From: Harmothoe impar
Taxonomy: Eukaryota; Annelida; Polychaeta; Phyllodocida; Polynoidae
Reading direction: 5' to 3'
Assembly (NCBI GenBank): GCA_947462335.1
Contig: OX381721.1
Coordinates: forward strand, 3,162,001-3,226,000
Length of the DNA stretch: 64,000 nucleotides
The notes under the pieces are model-generated. The model did no database searches. It was not told the DNA's origin and saw only the letters and a list, made by a program, of their open reading frames with translations. How positions within the stretch are numbered: the stretch's first letter is position 1; every line of letters begins with the position of its first letter. The translations under genes were made by a program, and so were the position numbers. This document shows, one piece after another, positions 35,701 to 50,700 of this stretch.

Positions 35701-38700
35701 GTGCCCGGCGTCACACTGCACGGCCACCACCTGCCCCGCCCCCAGCACCACCCGCGTCATGTTGGTGTGGGGCAGCGTCAGCGGCTCACAGTGACTGGCT
35801 GTAAAGCATCATACAGGAGGGTTACTGATAATTGTATTACAAAGACTGATAATGTATTTCACAAGTGGGGGCTGGGGCAGTGTCTCATGAGGTTGTAGGC
35901 TGAGTGGGATGCACCCCAGCCTCAGAGAAGTCACATGACCATTCGTTATAGGGTAACAGTACACGCTGGATGTAGCATAGTGGAAATTGGGAAGTGAGAT
36001 GTAGAATAGTAGCAAGGGGGGCACCACCATGCAATGTTACCCCAGGGTAGGCTTCCTCACTCTCCATACACCGCTACTCTGCTTGATAACTACTTAGAAC
36101 TACTTAGATGCATGTACACTCTCCATTTGAGGAATGTCCTAATAATAGGAGGAGCAGCTCAGGAGCTGCTTGGAAGAAGTGCGCGAAGAGAGGTCAGAAG
36201 TAGACGTGTAGAGCTTATGGAGATAGTTAGAGTGGAGATCATATCTAATCACATACATAGAAGGATATAACCTACTTATACTTGGAGTGTCATATTATAT
36301 ATAGTCTGCTTGTCTACAGAACTATTGTACATTTTGGTGCTTGGACTATAGTGCTACTGTATGGAGGAATATTGTGCTACTGGGAATACCTTTCTTCAGC
36401 ACTTTGGCAATAAAGATATATGCCAAGAACTTTGGGTGTCTCATATATGATCATTTCAACAACCGGCCACAACAACAACAACAACAACACACATGGGCAT
36501 AGGGGCACAGAAGTGGATAGTAAATAAACCCTCAGAGAACCTTTAAAACCCACCAAAAATCTTTAAAAGCCCATGGATATTGTGAAATAGTTTAATAAAG
36601 ACAATATAACACTCTTTCTTCACATCTTGACTCCCGGTAACTCTATAATGCACTATAGAGCAACAGAGAGTCTCGACCTGAAGAACATTGTTTTCTATGC
36701 TCTAAATAAGACATTCATAAACGCATGGTACAAGCAATATCCCTATACACTGCCATAGCAGGCTAATGCGTATAGTAAAAAGGGCCCCCTGAAAGCCAAG
36801 ATTTTGCTTTTGCATTGGAAACAATACGCTATGGCTGTGCCCCTCCGGAAAGTACTGGCAGTCCTAAGGATATGCCATTCATGCTGACAGTAGCAGCTGT
36901 ACTACATGTATAAACACATTCATACTAACAAATACTTCAGTCATACTCAGTTATAGCCACTATAGTATCATGATATTCATACTACCCAGTGGGCACAGTA
37001 TTCAGTTTAACATTAAATGCATAATTATAGTCTTACGATGTATTAAGTATTTATCAACTGCATCAAGAGTCAGGCATTAGACCCTATATATCGTGACTAT
37101 ATTGGAAACATACTGCCATATGTACCTTTTTGATTGTAATATTTTGAAACATCATTTATGAATGAATATGCATTACAAAATCAAAAAATCAACATTGAAT
37201 TAACCTTGATTATATTGAATCAACATTAACAGACAATAATCAATTCATAAGTTGATAGTTTGAAATATCTGTGCCCTCTTGGTACTTGTAGCAGCTAGCA
37301 TCCCTACTTACGGTAACAGTTGTTGGTTTCGTTGAAGGCACCGCTCGGTAGACATTCAGTGACGTAGTAATGGCGGCCATCAGAGGTCACGTGACCCGGC
37401 AGACATGACACTTTGTGTTGTTTGGGGAAGACGGTAGTGAGTCCCTTCATGTCAACGTTCTCCGCCTCCAGCGGCCCGCACCTCACAGCTGGTAAATAGA
37501 AATAGCAAGGAAACTGTGAACCTTATTTTATTTTGCGCTATACACATTCTCTTGAAATTTTATTAAATCAAAAATCAGGAAAATACGTACAGCGTGAATA
37601 TTTATGCAGGATAGTGATACAACTACCATATTCCAAAATCAGCGAATCTAAAAAGTGGGAAATTGTACTTTTCAGCAAATCAAAATATCACTTCTCCCTG
37701 GTGCCTTGGGCTTATTACTCATGAACATGGACACAGTCAAAATTGTTAGGAATGTCTCATGTCTATAGCAAGTAATACAAACTTTATTTTGCTACTTATG
37801 CGCCCTTTTGAGCAATGGCAAAAGGGAACCAAATAAATATTTGGATACAAATTGTTAAGAATAAGATACTTTCTTGTTTCATTCCTGAATGTAGTTTGTG
37901 TTAGGTAAAAAGAAAAATATTAAAAAACTTCAACTTAAATCATTAATTATATAGATGATTCAACATGATAGTCAACTTGCTTTCCCATAGTAAAGCTTCA
38001 ACACAAGTATTTAATCACGGCTTATGCTTCTTTCACTGCATGGATCATCTAAGCAGGTTGGAATAATTTCAATCAACTTTAACTTTGCTTACATCTGCTT
38101 AAATTGGATGGCTCATGCAGTGGCTGATACTTACCACTGCATCTGGTTACATTAGCCCATTTGCCATGTTCATTACAGTAGAGAGTTTGTGTCACATTGA
38201 GCTGAGTTTTGTTACCAGCCGTCCTCATGTTGAAGCCAACAGCGCATGTTGCTTCAATTGTGTCGTTGTAGTTACCGAGCCTGATATCCTCCACCAGATT
38301 GTACTGCTTCTTGCTAACCCTCAGACACTGCCGAGCTAAAAATGTAAACATTTCTGCCATTAGAAATTCTTACCCTCTCACTTACTATGTCATCGCAAAA
38401 GCACCTATACATGATTATTTATCATAATATGATAAAAAATAACTTACATGTTTACAACCTTTTACAGATTTGTAAACACTTAACTGAAAATGTGAACTTT
38501 GTTTAAAAAACACTATATTTTACGATGTATATATATGAGCTTTCATGTTTCAAAATATACCATCACCCTTGTCATATCTGTAAGGCCACTCCAAAAATGA
38601 TACTATTTTTCTCATCACTGCGCCATCCCAGTGCTCCAAAACATAATAAAAATGGACAAATATCGCCAGACTATGTACATGCAATAGACTGGAAGAAACA

Positions 38701-41700
38701 TGCGGTCCTATAGTTTTTGCAGATGCTTAATCACTTGATTGCCAAAAATTGAATGTAGTTCACCGAGAGGCCAATTCTCCTGACCGACTCTAATTTTTTT
38801 GGCCCTACCCAAATTTCATTTCTTTTTTTGGAAGACAGTTGAGGTTTATTGCTCCTAAAAAATGTGTGTTTTTTTACTGAATCTTATTTTACTGAAATTA
38901 TGAGAAAACTGTGAAATTATGTCTCATAATCCTTTGAATAAAATATTTTTGAATATTTAGAAAACTGTTTTTTCAGGGCCATGTTATCTAAACCCAACCT
39001 TTAATTTAGGCTTAACAAGAAAGGCTCTCACGATGACAGTTGCTCCTGCGGCTGAAGTTCTTGTTGGCCTGACACCTCGTGATGTAGTTGTTTGCACCGT
39101 CAGCCGTCACGTGTCCTACCCAACATGTGACCAGTAACGCTAGCGGAAACACTGTTCTCATCTCTGACAGAACTGTGTTAGCCGGGGCTGGGGCGGAGCA
39201 CACCACCGCTGAAATAAGGCAGTAGGCGTTCCTTTAAGATGCTATATATGATTTGTTCTCAAATCTACCTAAATGGGTTCCAAATACTGAAATAGTCCAA
39301 TATGTCAGGGATCAAATATTGCTCATGGCGGGTGAGGGGAGGAAAGAAGGCAGAAAGGAGGCCCAGCATGGGCTTTTAGAGCATAATTTCAGTGGGCGGA
39401 ATCAAATCATGGACGATTTTATTCTAAATTCACCATACAGTGGGCAGTAAGATCAAATGTAAGCAAAACGATACTGAATGAAAAAGAATGGAGTAGATGG
39501 AAGCGAACATATGCTATATATGAACATTCTGAACGTAGTTTTGAGGCCATTCATTAGCTCCGCTAATTTCAACAAAAAGGTGGATTTTCATGCTAGCATC
39601 TGAGTAATATTAACTACATTAGAGTCTCCTCAAGGACCAGTCTCCTATTTACATGAACTAGAAATAAATAGCATCAGTGAGTCTAAATCATATATTACAA
39701 AGTTTTGCATAAATTGAATCATATATAATGCTGTTCTTTTTAACTAAAGCAAAAACTTCTACTTAAACATTTCCCTGGGGAAAAAAAAGAATAATAAATT
39801 CAAAATTTAAAAGTTTAGAAATTGACATTATAATCCCTGGGCGGTAGATTCAAAGTGGAAAGGAGAGCTATGACTAAAAGCTCATATCGTGGTCGCTACC
39901 CAAGTGAAGCTATTGCCTGGTCTCCTTCAACATTATAATCCACGTTGGATCATGTGAGAATGTTTCTGTAATTATCCTAACAACAATGACAAAGTGAGAA
40001 GACCCTTACGAGAACACGTGAAGGTGTGGTTCCACTCCTTGTCAGCCTGGCACTGTATGATGACCTGTGACTGTGCAGTGCGTGTCTGGTACCCCTGGTG
40101 GCAGGTTAGGTGCACTACGTCTGTGTAGTAACCCTCCAGGTTAGACGCGTTACTGTGCTCCACCGTCAGGGGGCGGCACCGCACTCCTGGGGGTGGATTG
40201 TAGCATTAGGCCAAAAAAAAAAAGGTTTGTTTCAGGTAACCCGACCAACCCTATCAAAACAGGGCCGACGCTATGTTTTTTTATGCAATTTTGAAGAAAT
40301 TTGTGTATTTTTACCCTTTTTTGGTAAATTTTTGGGTTTTCGGAGAGGCCGGCTAGTACTTTCATGTTAAAAAAAAAGTTTAAATAATCAAAAAAAATCC
40401 GGCCCTACATTTTCTTGCCATGTTACCTGGAACAAACCTTTTTTTTTCCCTTATCTACATGCCCAAAATACTAAAAAAACAAAAACCAGCATAGAGAGAC
40501 CCTTGGCTAAGGTCTTCTATGATTAAGTAAAATATTGTCTACAAGGTTTTTTTAATACCAAGTGCTGCAGTTCTGGACATCTAGGATATAATATCACACT
40601 GCATGAGTATTGGCATTTAATCAAATCTTTGTCTATGCACTGTAAAACCTCTCGTATAAGCTGCACCTAGAGGGTGGGCCAATATCATAAGCCGCATTGG
40701 ATTATGCTGAGTTTACTACTGTTCCATAGTAGCAAAAACTCCTGTAAACAAAGCCGCAGGCTGAGTGGGATGTTCCCCAGCCCCCACAAGTGGAATACAT
40801 CAGAGCGGTATCAATGTAGGCATTTGTGTTTACATTGAAGCCATTTGATAAAGGAAAAACTACTTTTTCTTAGCCCATTGAATATGTCTACATTGTATTC
40901 AATTTAATACAGCCTCCCAGTACTGAAGCATAGGAGATCTTGTATTCCCAAAAAATATAATAAAGTCCTTACTGCTGCATGTCTGTGCATCCTTCCACTG
41001 TCGTCCCACACTACACAGCATGTGGAAGGTGGGCCCTGACAGCGCCTCGTACCCGGCCTCACACCCCACGTAGACCACCGTCTGACGCTCCACCTCTACA
41101 CCCGTCACGTTAGAGTGTCGCACCGTCAGCGCTGCACAGCGGATATCTAGAAAAACACATACCGTAAAACCTCGCGTAGAAGCAGCGGCTAGTACTCGAG
41201 TCAGATCGGCCATGTGGCTTATAGGATCGGCCCAGAGTCAAGGTGAGGCTTATACGCGAGTTTTTGCCACTATGGTACAGTACTAAAATCGGCACAATCA
41301 GATCGCCGGTGCGGCTCATAGGATTGGCCCCAACTCTAGGGGCGGCTTATACGAGAGTTAGGCTTATACGCGAGGTTTTACAGTAGATTAAAACTCAATG
41401 CCATTTTGTCTTAAAATGAAGAAAGTCAATAAACTTGGAGGCCATGGAGTATAGCTGTACCTTACTCCATGGGGGCACAGAGAATGGAGCTCCCATAAGG
41501 TTAATCTGCCAAACAATAAATATTTACAAACCAAGTGTTTATGGTCATCATGCCAATTAGGTTTTGGTGATTTTACGAGTCTCCTGCCTTTAAAACTGCA
41601 CTCCTCTTTTGGTACAGAGGTTTAAAAAATGTATATCTTTACCTGTATATTACTCTGTTACTTACATCCACATATAATGGTGCAAGGTACATATTTCAAA

Positions 41701-44700
41701 CTTTTCTCTGATAATCCTGGAATGATTGACAGGTGTGACCCCAGGCCATGGGACGACCTTGGATCGCTGGTGACTGACAGTGTATTGACAATTTTCAACT
41801 CAATGGATATACACTCTTCAAAAAATCTTTTGAATTTATTATAATAAAAGGGTGTGCATTCGGCCAAACATTCGCTAAACTAATATAAACTGACTCGCTT
41901 ACGGTGATCATACATTACATTATTACAAGAGTAAGGCACAAACTCCTGGGTTATGCAGGTTTGGGGCTTAGGAAGGTCAAATCAGAAAGTTCTTAATATG
42001 CTTAAACAATTTGGATGCCGTCCAAGGGGACAGGCAGACTAGGACAGGTGTGGGCGACCCTGTTGCTAAAAATTTCTTTTGCTGAAAGCCACTCAACTCC
42101 ATAAGCAGGTTGGGAAAATCCTGCCTTTCATACCTTGAAGGGAGAAAATAGGGTGAGGGGGATTCTTCCCTTGATTTTCGGTTGTTATACATTGATTTTC
42201 GGTACAATTAGAAAATTCAATTTGCTGATATCTTACCATAATTTGCTGAAAATGATTAACCTATCTATAGGTACACAATATAGTTAGCTAGTTGTATGTG
42301 AATGGGCTTGTATAACATTCTTGTATTTCTCGAGATATAATGATTTAAATGTCAAAATATAGCCTAAATAAGGTACATTTATATGTGGACTCCCCTCCCC
42401 CCTCCCCCCTCCCTTACCACCACACCTGGATAAGATACTGCACTGGGAGATTCCCCCTTGGAGGTGCAGACCGGCGGCAGCCCTTATCTCTACAGGCGGC
42501 CCTTGTCTCTACAGAGATAAGGGCAGGAGACCGACCTGAGGGCTGCACTAAGTAAGGGGAGATTTCCCCTTGGTGGAAGAAACCCCACTGTAGGCTACTA
42601 TACCTATAATGGAAAGTGTCCCGGATTGTCCAGGCCTGATAAGAGAGGGCTTGATGAATGGCTTCCCCGGTACCTGGTACCGCTAAGGGGAAGTCAGACA
42701 TTAGGCCAAAAAATGATACCCGATATGCTTAAACAAGTTCATTATAATGAAAGGTATATATCTTGGCTCCATTTGATACATCTCTGTATTATGAAATGAA
42801 CAGTTCTAATAATGAATAACATTATTCATGATTTCAGTAAAGCATCTCAGTACCTTTACATCGGCTGAGTCCGTCCCACTGTCCGTTATCACGACACCTT
42901 ATGGTGAAGGACACCTCGTCCTGTAGAGACCGGTAACCATAGTTACAGTACACAGCGTGGCTGTCACCATAGAAACCAGTGTAGTTAACATGCTCAGTGT
43001 TTAGAACAGTGATGTCTGGGCAGGGGATCACTAGAAATAGAAGTAGTGAAATTAAATTTTATGGCATACAGCAGGGCTATTCGTTTAAAAAGAAAACCCC
43101 ACATTTTGCGTACCAATTGAATGACCCACTACATTGGTGCATGGTGACAACCAATGAATAAATGAAGCATCAAGTCATCATACTGCACTTAAGGAGTCAT
43201 TTTGTCTAAGATCCTAGAGGTGAAATGGATGATAAATTGATAAATAGATATCATACAAACAAGTTGAGTGAGTTCAAAACACCATACCCTAAACAGGCAA
43301 ATATTCTACTAATTTTCTAGTGAAGAATAAATGAAACATCAATGGTGATAAAATAATACCTTAAGGCCAATTCTGACACAAATAATAACTAAATTCATTA
43401 ATTTATTCAAGTGAGCCTAGGCAGAGCCTAGCCTTAAGTCAGGAAATTCATGGAGGACCTGCCAGAAATGGCATGTCAGCTGTAAGTGACATTTACTTGA
43501 GTTAAAGATGCTAAAGGGGGACTTGAAGCAATGTTACATGATACATTGTGCCACTTACAGGTACAGTTGTCGGTGTGTGTCCAGTGTCCGTTGTCCTGCT
43601 GGCAGAGGGCTCGGTAGGAGAGTGTGGTGTAGGAGTGACCCGACACATAGTTACCCGTGTCACATGACACCACCTTCTCCGTACCCGCGTAGGCAATGAA
43701 GGAGCCCCCACTCACCGTGCTGTTTACAGGGACGGTCCAGTTGCAGTACACTGTCAAGCAAGGTTTAATTAAAATAGTATTACTAACTGTATTCCAGTTG
43801 CACAACACTGTAATCGAAATTCAACTATCTTTTATGGTCACATATGCTATGATATTGTATATTTTTGTCATCATGATGCTTTATGGTTGAATTTAAATAC
43901 TTGTATTTCTTGCAATATATCCTATTTGAAAATACAACATATTCAAAAAGTAATCTGTTACAATATTGTATGATCATAGTATGGATTATTAAATAATTGT
44001 CTACATTTGGCACCAGTGTAATGTCTCTATGGTGACAAACAGGACAGTACTTTGTGGTCCTTTATTAAGTATTTTTCCTTTATCAATTAATCTTAAAATG
44101 GCAGAATCTAAGGAATAAGCGGCTTCATCCTTCAAATTCATTAATTCCCTATTATTAGGCCTAGAATTCAACTCATTCTCAGATTTATGGTCAATTGACT
44201 TATTTTGGAGTGGATTCTATAACATTTTACATCATTATAAGATAGACTGTAGCAACTTTGCCTAGGCCACATGGGATCCTTCATTCATTGCTGTACCCAA
44301 ATTTTAAATACACTATTGGACTATCATTACAAACAAAATTAGTAGGATTTACAATATGGAAAAACCATATCACTATGAACCCCAATTAGATACCCAGTAA
44401 CACATCATTAGTGACGAAAATATCTAAGTCTGCCTCACCTGAACAACTATGGAAGCCTCCCCAGTATCCATCTGCGGCACAACTTAGAGTCTGAACGAGG
44501 TGGAAGCCCAGTGTGGCGTTCCCGCTAGAACAGTTGGCCTGCATGGTGTCATTGTAGTAACCACGGGGGACGTCAGCCTCCAGGCTGAACCTGGCAGCGC
44601 TCAGCATGTCACAGGTCTGCACTGTATACAGCGGCACTTATACATGGGTGCTTAGAGTGACACAAGGGGACTTAAAGAGACATAAGAGGACAGAAGGTAG

Positions 44701-47700
44701 ACTTAAAGGGACACAAGGGGACATGAAAGGACACAAGGGGACTTGAGGATACACAAGGGGACTTAAAGGGACACAAGGGAGACTTAAAGGGACACAGGGA
44801 GACTTAAAGGGATATAAGAGAACTTAAAGAGACATAAGGGAACCTAAAGGGACATAAGTGGACTTGAAAAGACACGAGGGCAATTAAAGGGATATAAGGT
44901 GATTTAAAGGAACACAGGGAGACTTAAAAGGACAGAAGGGAGACTTAAAGAGACATGAGTGGACTTAAAAGGAACAAGGCGAGTTAAAGGGATATAAAGG
45001 GACTTAAGGGGATAAAGTTGGACTTAAAAGGACATAGGTTGACTTAAAGGGATACAAGGGGCTATAAATGACATAAGGGGACTTAAAGGGACTGAAGGGA
45101 GACTTAAAGGGACATAAGGGGACTTAAAGATACACAAAGGGACTTGAAGAGATATAAGGGAACTTAAAGGGACATAAGGGGACTTAAAGGGACACAAGGG
45201 GATTTAAAGGGAGACAATGAGACTTCAATGTACAAAAAGGACTTAAAAGGACATAGGGGGACTTAAAGGGACAAAGGGAAACTTAAATGAACACAAGGGA
45301 ACTTAAAAGGACACAAGGGAACTTAAAAGGACACAAGAGGACTTACAGGGACAGAAGGGAGACTAAAAGGTACATGAGTGTACTTGAAGGGAGACAAGGG
45401 GAAGTAAAGAGATATAAGTGGACTTGAAAGGACACAGGGAGACTTAAAGGGATTTAAGGGGACTTAAAGGGACATAGGGAGACTTTAAAGTACAAAAGGG
45501 GACTTAAAAGGAACAAGGGGAATTAAAGGGGCACAAGGGGACTTAAAGGGACTTAACAAGGGGATACAGAGTTTAAGGGACACAAGAGGACTTAGATGTA
45601 TATGGACACTGAACCCTTTAGGGAAAGCATGTTGCCTCCGAGGAAGGTCGTCATGCACCGATGTTGGGTCGATAAGAAACCTGCTGATACTCATCCTGCC
45701 AGGGTGTAATGCCAGGACTGCAATAATGCATCATGACACCAAAGAATGTAACATACTAAAGCATTATGTTATCTTTATGGGGTTAGTTATACATGGGTAT
45801 GTGAATTTATTTTGTTATGGAAAACTGCAGTCCCATTCGATTAACCAAAGAGGGCCATATTACACACGGGTTACATATTACACACTTATTGACCCTTATT
45901 GACCCTCGGGCCGCATTTCACTCGGTCTATGGCCTCGTGAAATACGGCCCAAGGGTCAATGCGTGAAATGACCCACCAATAGACCAAAAACTCGTGCACC
46001 TTTGTCTATGTATTTATGGCGGTCTAAAGGTTTACATTGCGACTTTATGGTATATTACATATGAGGACATAAAGGTAAAGATGGGGACTTACAGGGGTAT
46101 TCAAGGGGACTTAGAGGGACACAGGGATATAGATAGTAGACTCTAACTTACATAAACAGGGGCTAGTCTTGTTCCAGCGTCCATGTGTTTCACACAGAGC
46201 GGTGTACTTGTAGGTGCGTCGTGTACCATTGACGCGGTGTCCCTTGATACAGCGTACTACTTTTGTCTCTCTCATGAAGCCAATGAACTTCCCACCATCC
46301 ACAGTACTATTCATGGGAATGGTTGAGTTGCAGAACACTGTAAGCATTGACAGCTATTATAGTATACTTATAGTTGAGGTCATTTGTCATCATCCAGCAT
46401 CAAATCAGAGACTAACCCAATGGTTATGGACAACAGACCAACCATCTGAAAATGTGTTCAAACAATTAACCAAATTGCCACATGGATGAAACGTGAGGAT
46501 TTTACTAAGCCTTTGCATTACGGTTGAATGTTCCCAGCACTCGGACTTGATTTATGCAGGAAATATTTGGGTCTATAGAGGACAGTGAAAATCAATTCAA
46601 ATAAGGATAATTATGCAAAGGTCTTATTCAATGACTAAGATAACATTATACCATTCACATCACCATTGACTAGAGTGGTGCTAAATGCAGTCTTATAGCA
46701 CCAATAGTAGAGTCAGAGGGTGCTGCTGTACACTGCCGTGGCCACATGACAGCGCTATTACGTAACTTTGTGTGGAGGGCAGGGTGAGGGCAGACCGAAA
46801 TAGAACAATGCAGTCTTTACCAAATCCTGCCTGACATTAACAATGTCCGCCTGAAATGGCTCTGGACTGGTATTGCAGGACCTGATGCCCTGGGCTTTCC
46901 ATAACTGAAAGAATTTTTCAAATATTCCACCCAGAATTGAAGTTACAAGTTCTAGAGTGCACTCTAATATTCTAAGCAAATTGCAAATTAGAGCAAGTTT
47001 TTGTTATCTTTTTTTTTATAAATGCTATTCTATTCTAAATATTATGCAAAACTTTGTTTTTGGTATCCGGTTCTGCAGAAATCTATCTGGTCCTGCAAAA
47101 TGGCTAGCTGCAAAAAGTTTTCATGGAGACAATGCCCATGTGTGATTTCGGAATTGGCCTGCTACTGTCAACAATAAATTATGCCTCAATCTTTATCCCT
47201 ATTGTACTATATTGTCAGCTGGTGCCATCGTGGTTTCCCCGGGATCCTGAAGATCGGCTGTTGCCCTTCCAGACACTCTACTGAGCTTGCCGCCAATAGA
47301 GTTGATTGGGTTCGAGACTAATCCAGGCTAAATGGCGGTGAGACCCCCCTCCCCCGGTGGGAAGGTAGAGTACTAGTAAATTGACTCCCCCTTGTAGAAT
47401 ATACATCAATAACAGCAGGAAAATGAAAGTATCTTACGTCATAGGTGTTTCAGCTTAGGGAGACTGAGCCGTATTATATGCCTTGCCTTAAACAGGCAAT
47501 TGAGGTGTGTTTAAGAACGCACACATACCTCTACATCCCACTAGAGCCGGTTCCCAAATCCCATTGTCCCCGCACGTTGCCTCGTATGACGTGATACCGT
47601 GGATCTGCACGTTGTGTGCCGTCAGGGTACCCGGGTGTTGACGCACAGAGGTGATGGTGTTTGGGGCACACTGTATCTTCACCTTCTCTCCCAGCCAGTG

Positions 47701-50700
47701 GCTAATGGTAGCGTTCATCAGCGCAGGAACTACACATCCTGGGAAAATCAAATAAAGATCCATCATCAGTTGTCCTGTTGGAATAGGTGGAATAAGCTGA
47801 ATTAACAGTACCATTCTATTCTAGTATGAAAGAGATTTCGGGAAGAGCAATTTATTTGTTATAAGCAGGAAAAATATTCGTTATACAGAGGAACAAATAA
47901 TGATGCGTGAGAAAGGTGTATTTAATGTAACATGGCCTGAAAATCTACTGTAGTTAGGCGAAATTTTCTATTTCCCTGAGTAGTATATAATGTATCGGAA
48001 CGGGACTATGCTTAAGTACTGTTTACTCAATCGATATGCAGCCAATCAGAGGCCTCCATTTGGTCACGTGACCCGTTGCCATGGTAACGTGACCTACTTA
48101 GGACTCTCAGCCAATCAGAAGCCAGCATTCTGGGTGACCTACTGACCTACTTAGAAGCTCTCAGCCAATCAGTGGCCGGCATTCTGGTAACCATGGTAAC
48201 GTGACCTACTTACGTCACGTGACCTACTTAGGCTCAGCCAATCAGAAGCCAGCATTCTGGTAACTATGGTAACGTGACCTACTTAGGGTTTTGTTTGTAA
48301 ACAACACCACGTGGCTGTCTTGTTTGTAAACAACACCACGTGACACGTGACTGTTTGTAAACAAACAAACAAAAGTTATATAACTTATATATAGAAATAA
48401 AAACACAACAAGATAATTTCTTTTTTTTTCATTTTATTCTTTATTTTCATTTCAATCAAAAACACACAAGTTTATGCTTTTTTAGCTTGCTTCTTCGATT
48501 TGCAACCGAACAGGCCGCAAAGTCTCACGCCGCCGTCACTCGCACCACACCTCTGACGTCCTCTCTCCAATAGACATTGCACGACTTTGGATAAATCCAA
48601 CACTATTTCGGCAAGGCAGAGAATCTTTGCTTCCATGAGACGTCCGCCATCGCAACAACCCGTTTTTTCTGTCACAACATCATCATCGATAGCTTCTGAC
48701 TCACTGTCCGGTCGCTCAGCTTTGGGATTTTGCTCATTCGCATGACGCACTTCTTGGGGTTTCTTGTTCGACATGCTTCAATTAGGAAATGAACGCAATG
48801 AGGTCCACAGGTGTCAGCAGAAGTGTCTTGTAGTTGAACGCGGTTTCTTTGCCACTTGAACGGAGCAGAGCGTTCCACGAAAGATAAGAACTCCGCACTC
48901 AGCGGCGGTAAGCCAAAGGAATCAAAGTAGTACACTTCACCCGTGCTCGACACGTAAAACGCTACCCAATGCTGACCTGGTAAATGTTGCGGATCTGTGT
49001 TGCTCACGAAACAAGTGTCTTTGATAGGGTGCTTCGGAATAGTGTCACAAGAGAAAACACCTAGGAAACGATGTTTTGTGTGAACGTTTTCCTTCAACAC
49101 TCTACTTATTTCAAGCGTATTCATACGATACGCTAAGTACTGCTGTCTTGTCTTCAGTTCATGTGGTAGTCGGTGATGGGATGTCGATCTCTGGTCAGCT
49201 CGACGACGTTGTCGTACACCAAGTAGAGTAGCACCGTTGTTGTCGCTTGTAGCGCCGAGCGGAAACTGACTTCCACCCTCAGCTGACCCGCTCTTATAAG
49301 GTTCACGCGACACCCGTCGTGCGATCTGTCTGGGGTTAAATTGAGGGGGAACACCGTGTAACCGTTCAGGAATTGCTCGTATGAAATACCACAGGAGCGC
49401 GCGCCCTCGTACATCCCCGTTTCCGTGTGTAGCGCCAAGTACTCTCTCACGGCCGCTTTGGTTTTAAAGTCGGGCACGTAAGCGTCGTTTGGCACTTTCT
49501 GATCGTTCACTATCACTTAAAGCGAGCTGATGTCGGAATGCTTCATCTCGAACGGGTTCTTGGTGTAGCTACCGTTGAAGGCGTCGTGGTCCAGGAAGCA
49601 AATCATCATCGACTTGGGAAGCTGGCCTGTGTTGGAGTGCGTGTAGCTGTGATCTCTGTTACCTTGAGGGATGGCGTACGTCGTCACCTCCACTTTGTTC
49701 ACCGGGTAGTCGAAGGGGCCGTGTTCTATCACTGCTCTTTCGTGCGTTTCCGCTACAGCGTCCGCCACCAACACACATCGCACGTAGAGCTTTGCTTTGT
49801 AGATCTTCAATTTGTAGCCTGCGTCAGGCGCGCACATCAGATAGAAAGAGGGCGCTGCCTGTTTCAGAGTGAGATTGATTTCTGTCTCTCCAACGATGAG
49901 CTTCGGTTGATGAGCCAGGTCAAAGTGCAGTCGCGCCATCAGCGAAAAGCGCTGGTTGGAGATTAGCTTCCTGCGCGAAACGTACCCCGCATTCGCGTTA
50001 GTCAACGTGTCAAACTGACCAGGCGTATCTTCATGCCACCCCTGGGCGCTCATGACGCCGCACTTCACGTCTTTGTTGTAGTTGAGTAACCCTTCCAAGT
50101 AAGCTTGGTAAGGGTAGGTCTCGATGTTGCCAGACACTTTGAAACCGCCGATGGAGACTTGGACGTCTTTGAAGAGCGAGTGAGCCAAGTTGTTCACCGG
50201 AGCTACCGCGTCAGTGTCCATTAGCGCCGCTCGGTTTGCTTTCAGCATTTGACATTCAAGATGAAGGTAATTCTTGTTCAGGTCTGTGTACTCTTGCGAC
50301 TTGTTGATGGTGAAATTTATGTTACCTCCATCCTCTAAAGAGTTTTTTGTTTCTATCCCGAGGAAAGATGACTTTAAGATAGTAGTCTGAGTCGGCACTA
50401 CGGTGTGCAGGTCGAGCTCAGAGAGCGCGCACTCGTTACTGCTCTCGTGTACGTAAGCCATTGTGTTCTCTCTTCACGCGGACGACAGACTGACGCCGGC
50501 CGCCTCCAGTCTTTTTATTTATACCTAAGCGCCTAGGCACAATACATCCCCTCTACGTCTCTTGCAAGAGCCACCGCCCGTCTGAGGAGAACGCCGGCGA
50601 CGTTTCGACCCTTTCTTAGACGCGCCAGTTGTTTCCTCCTGAGAACGCCGTACTCGCCAGTCTCTTCAGAGCGCCTGCGCCTCGGTCTTTCACGCTGCTC

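Noticed and set aside
48291..48360. Origin of the short TGTTTGTAAACAA repeats as an independent satellite
   Set aside because: They lie within the terminal inverted repeat and recur in both elements at the same relative place, so they are part of the terminus.
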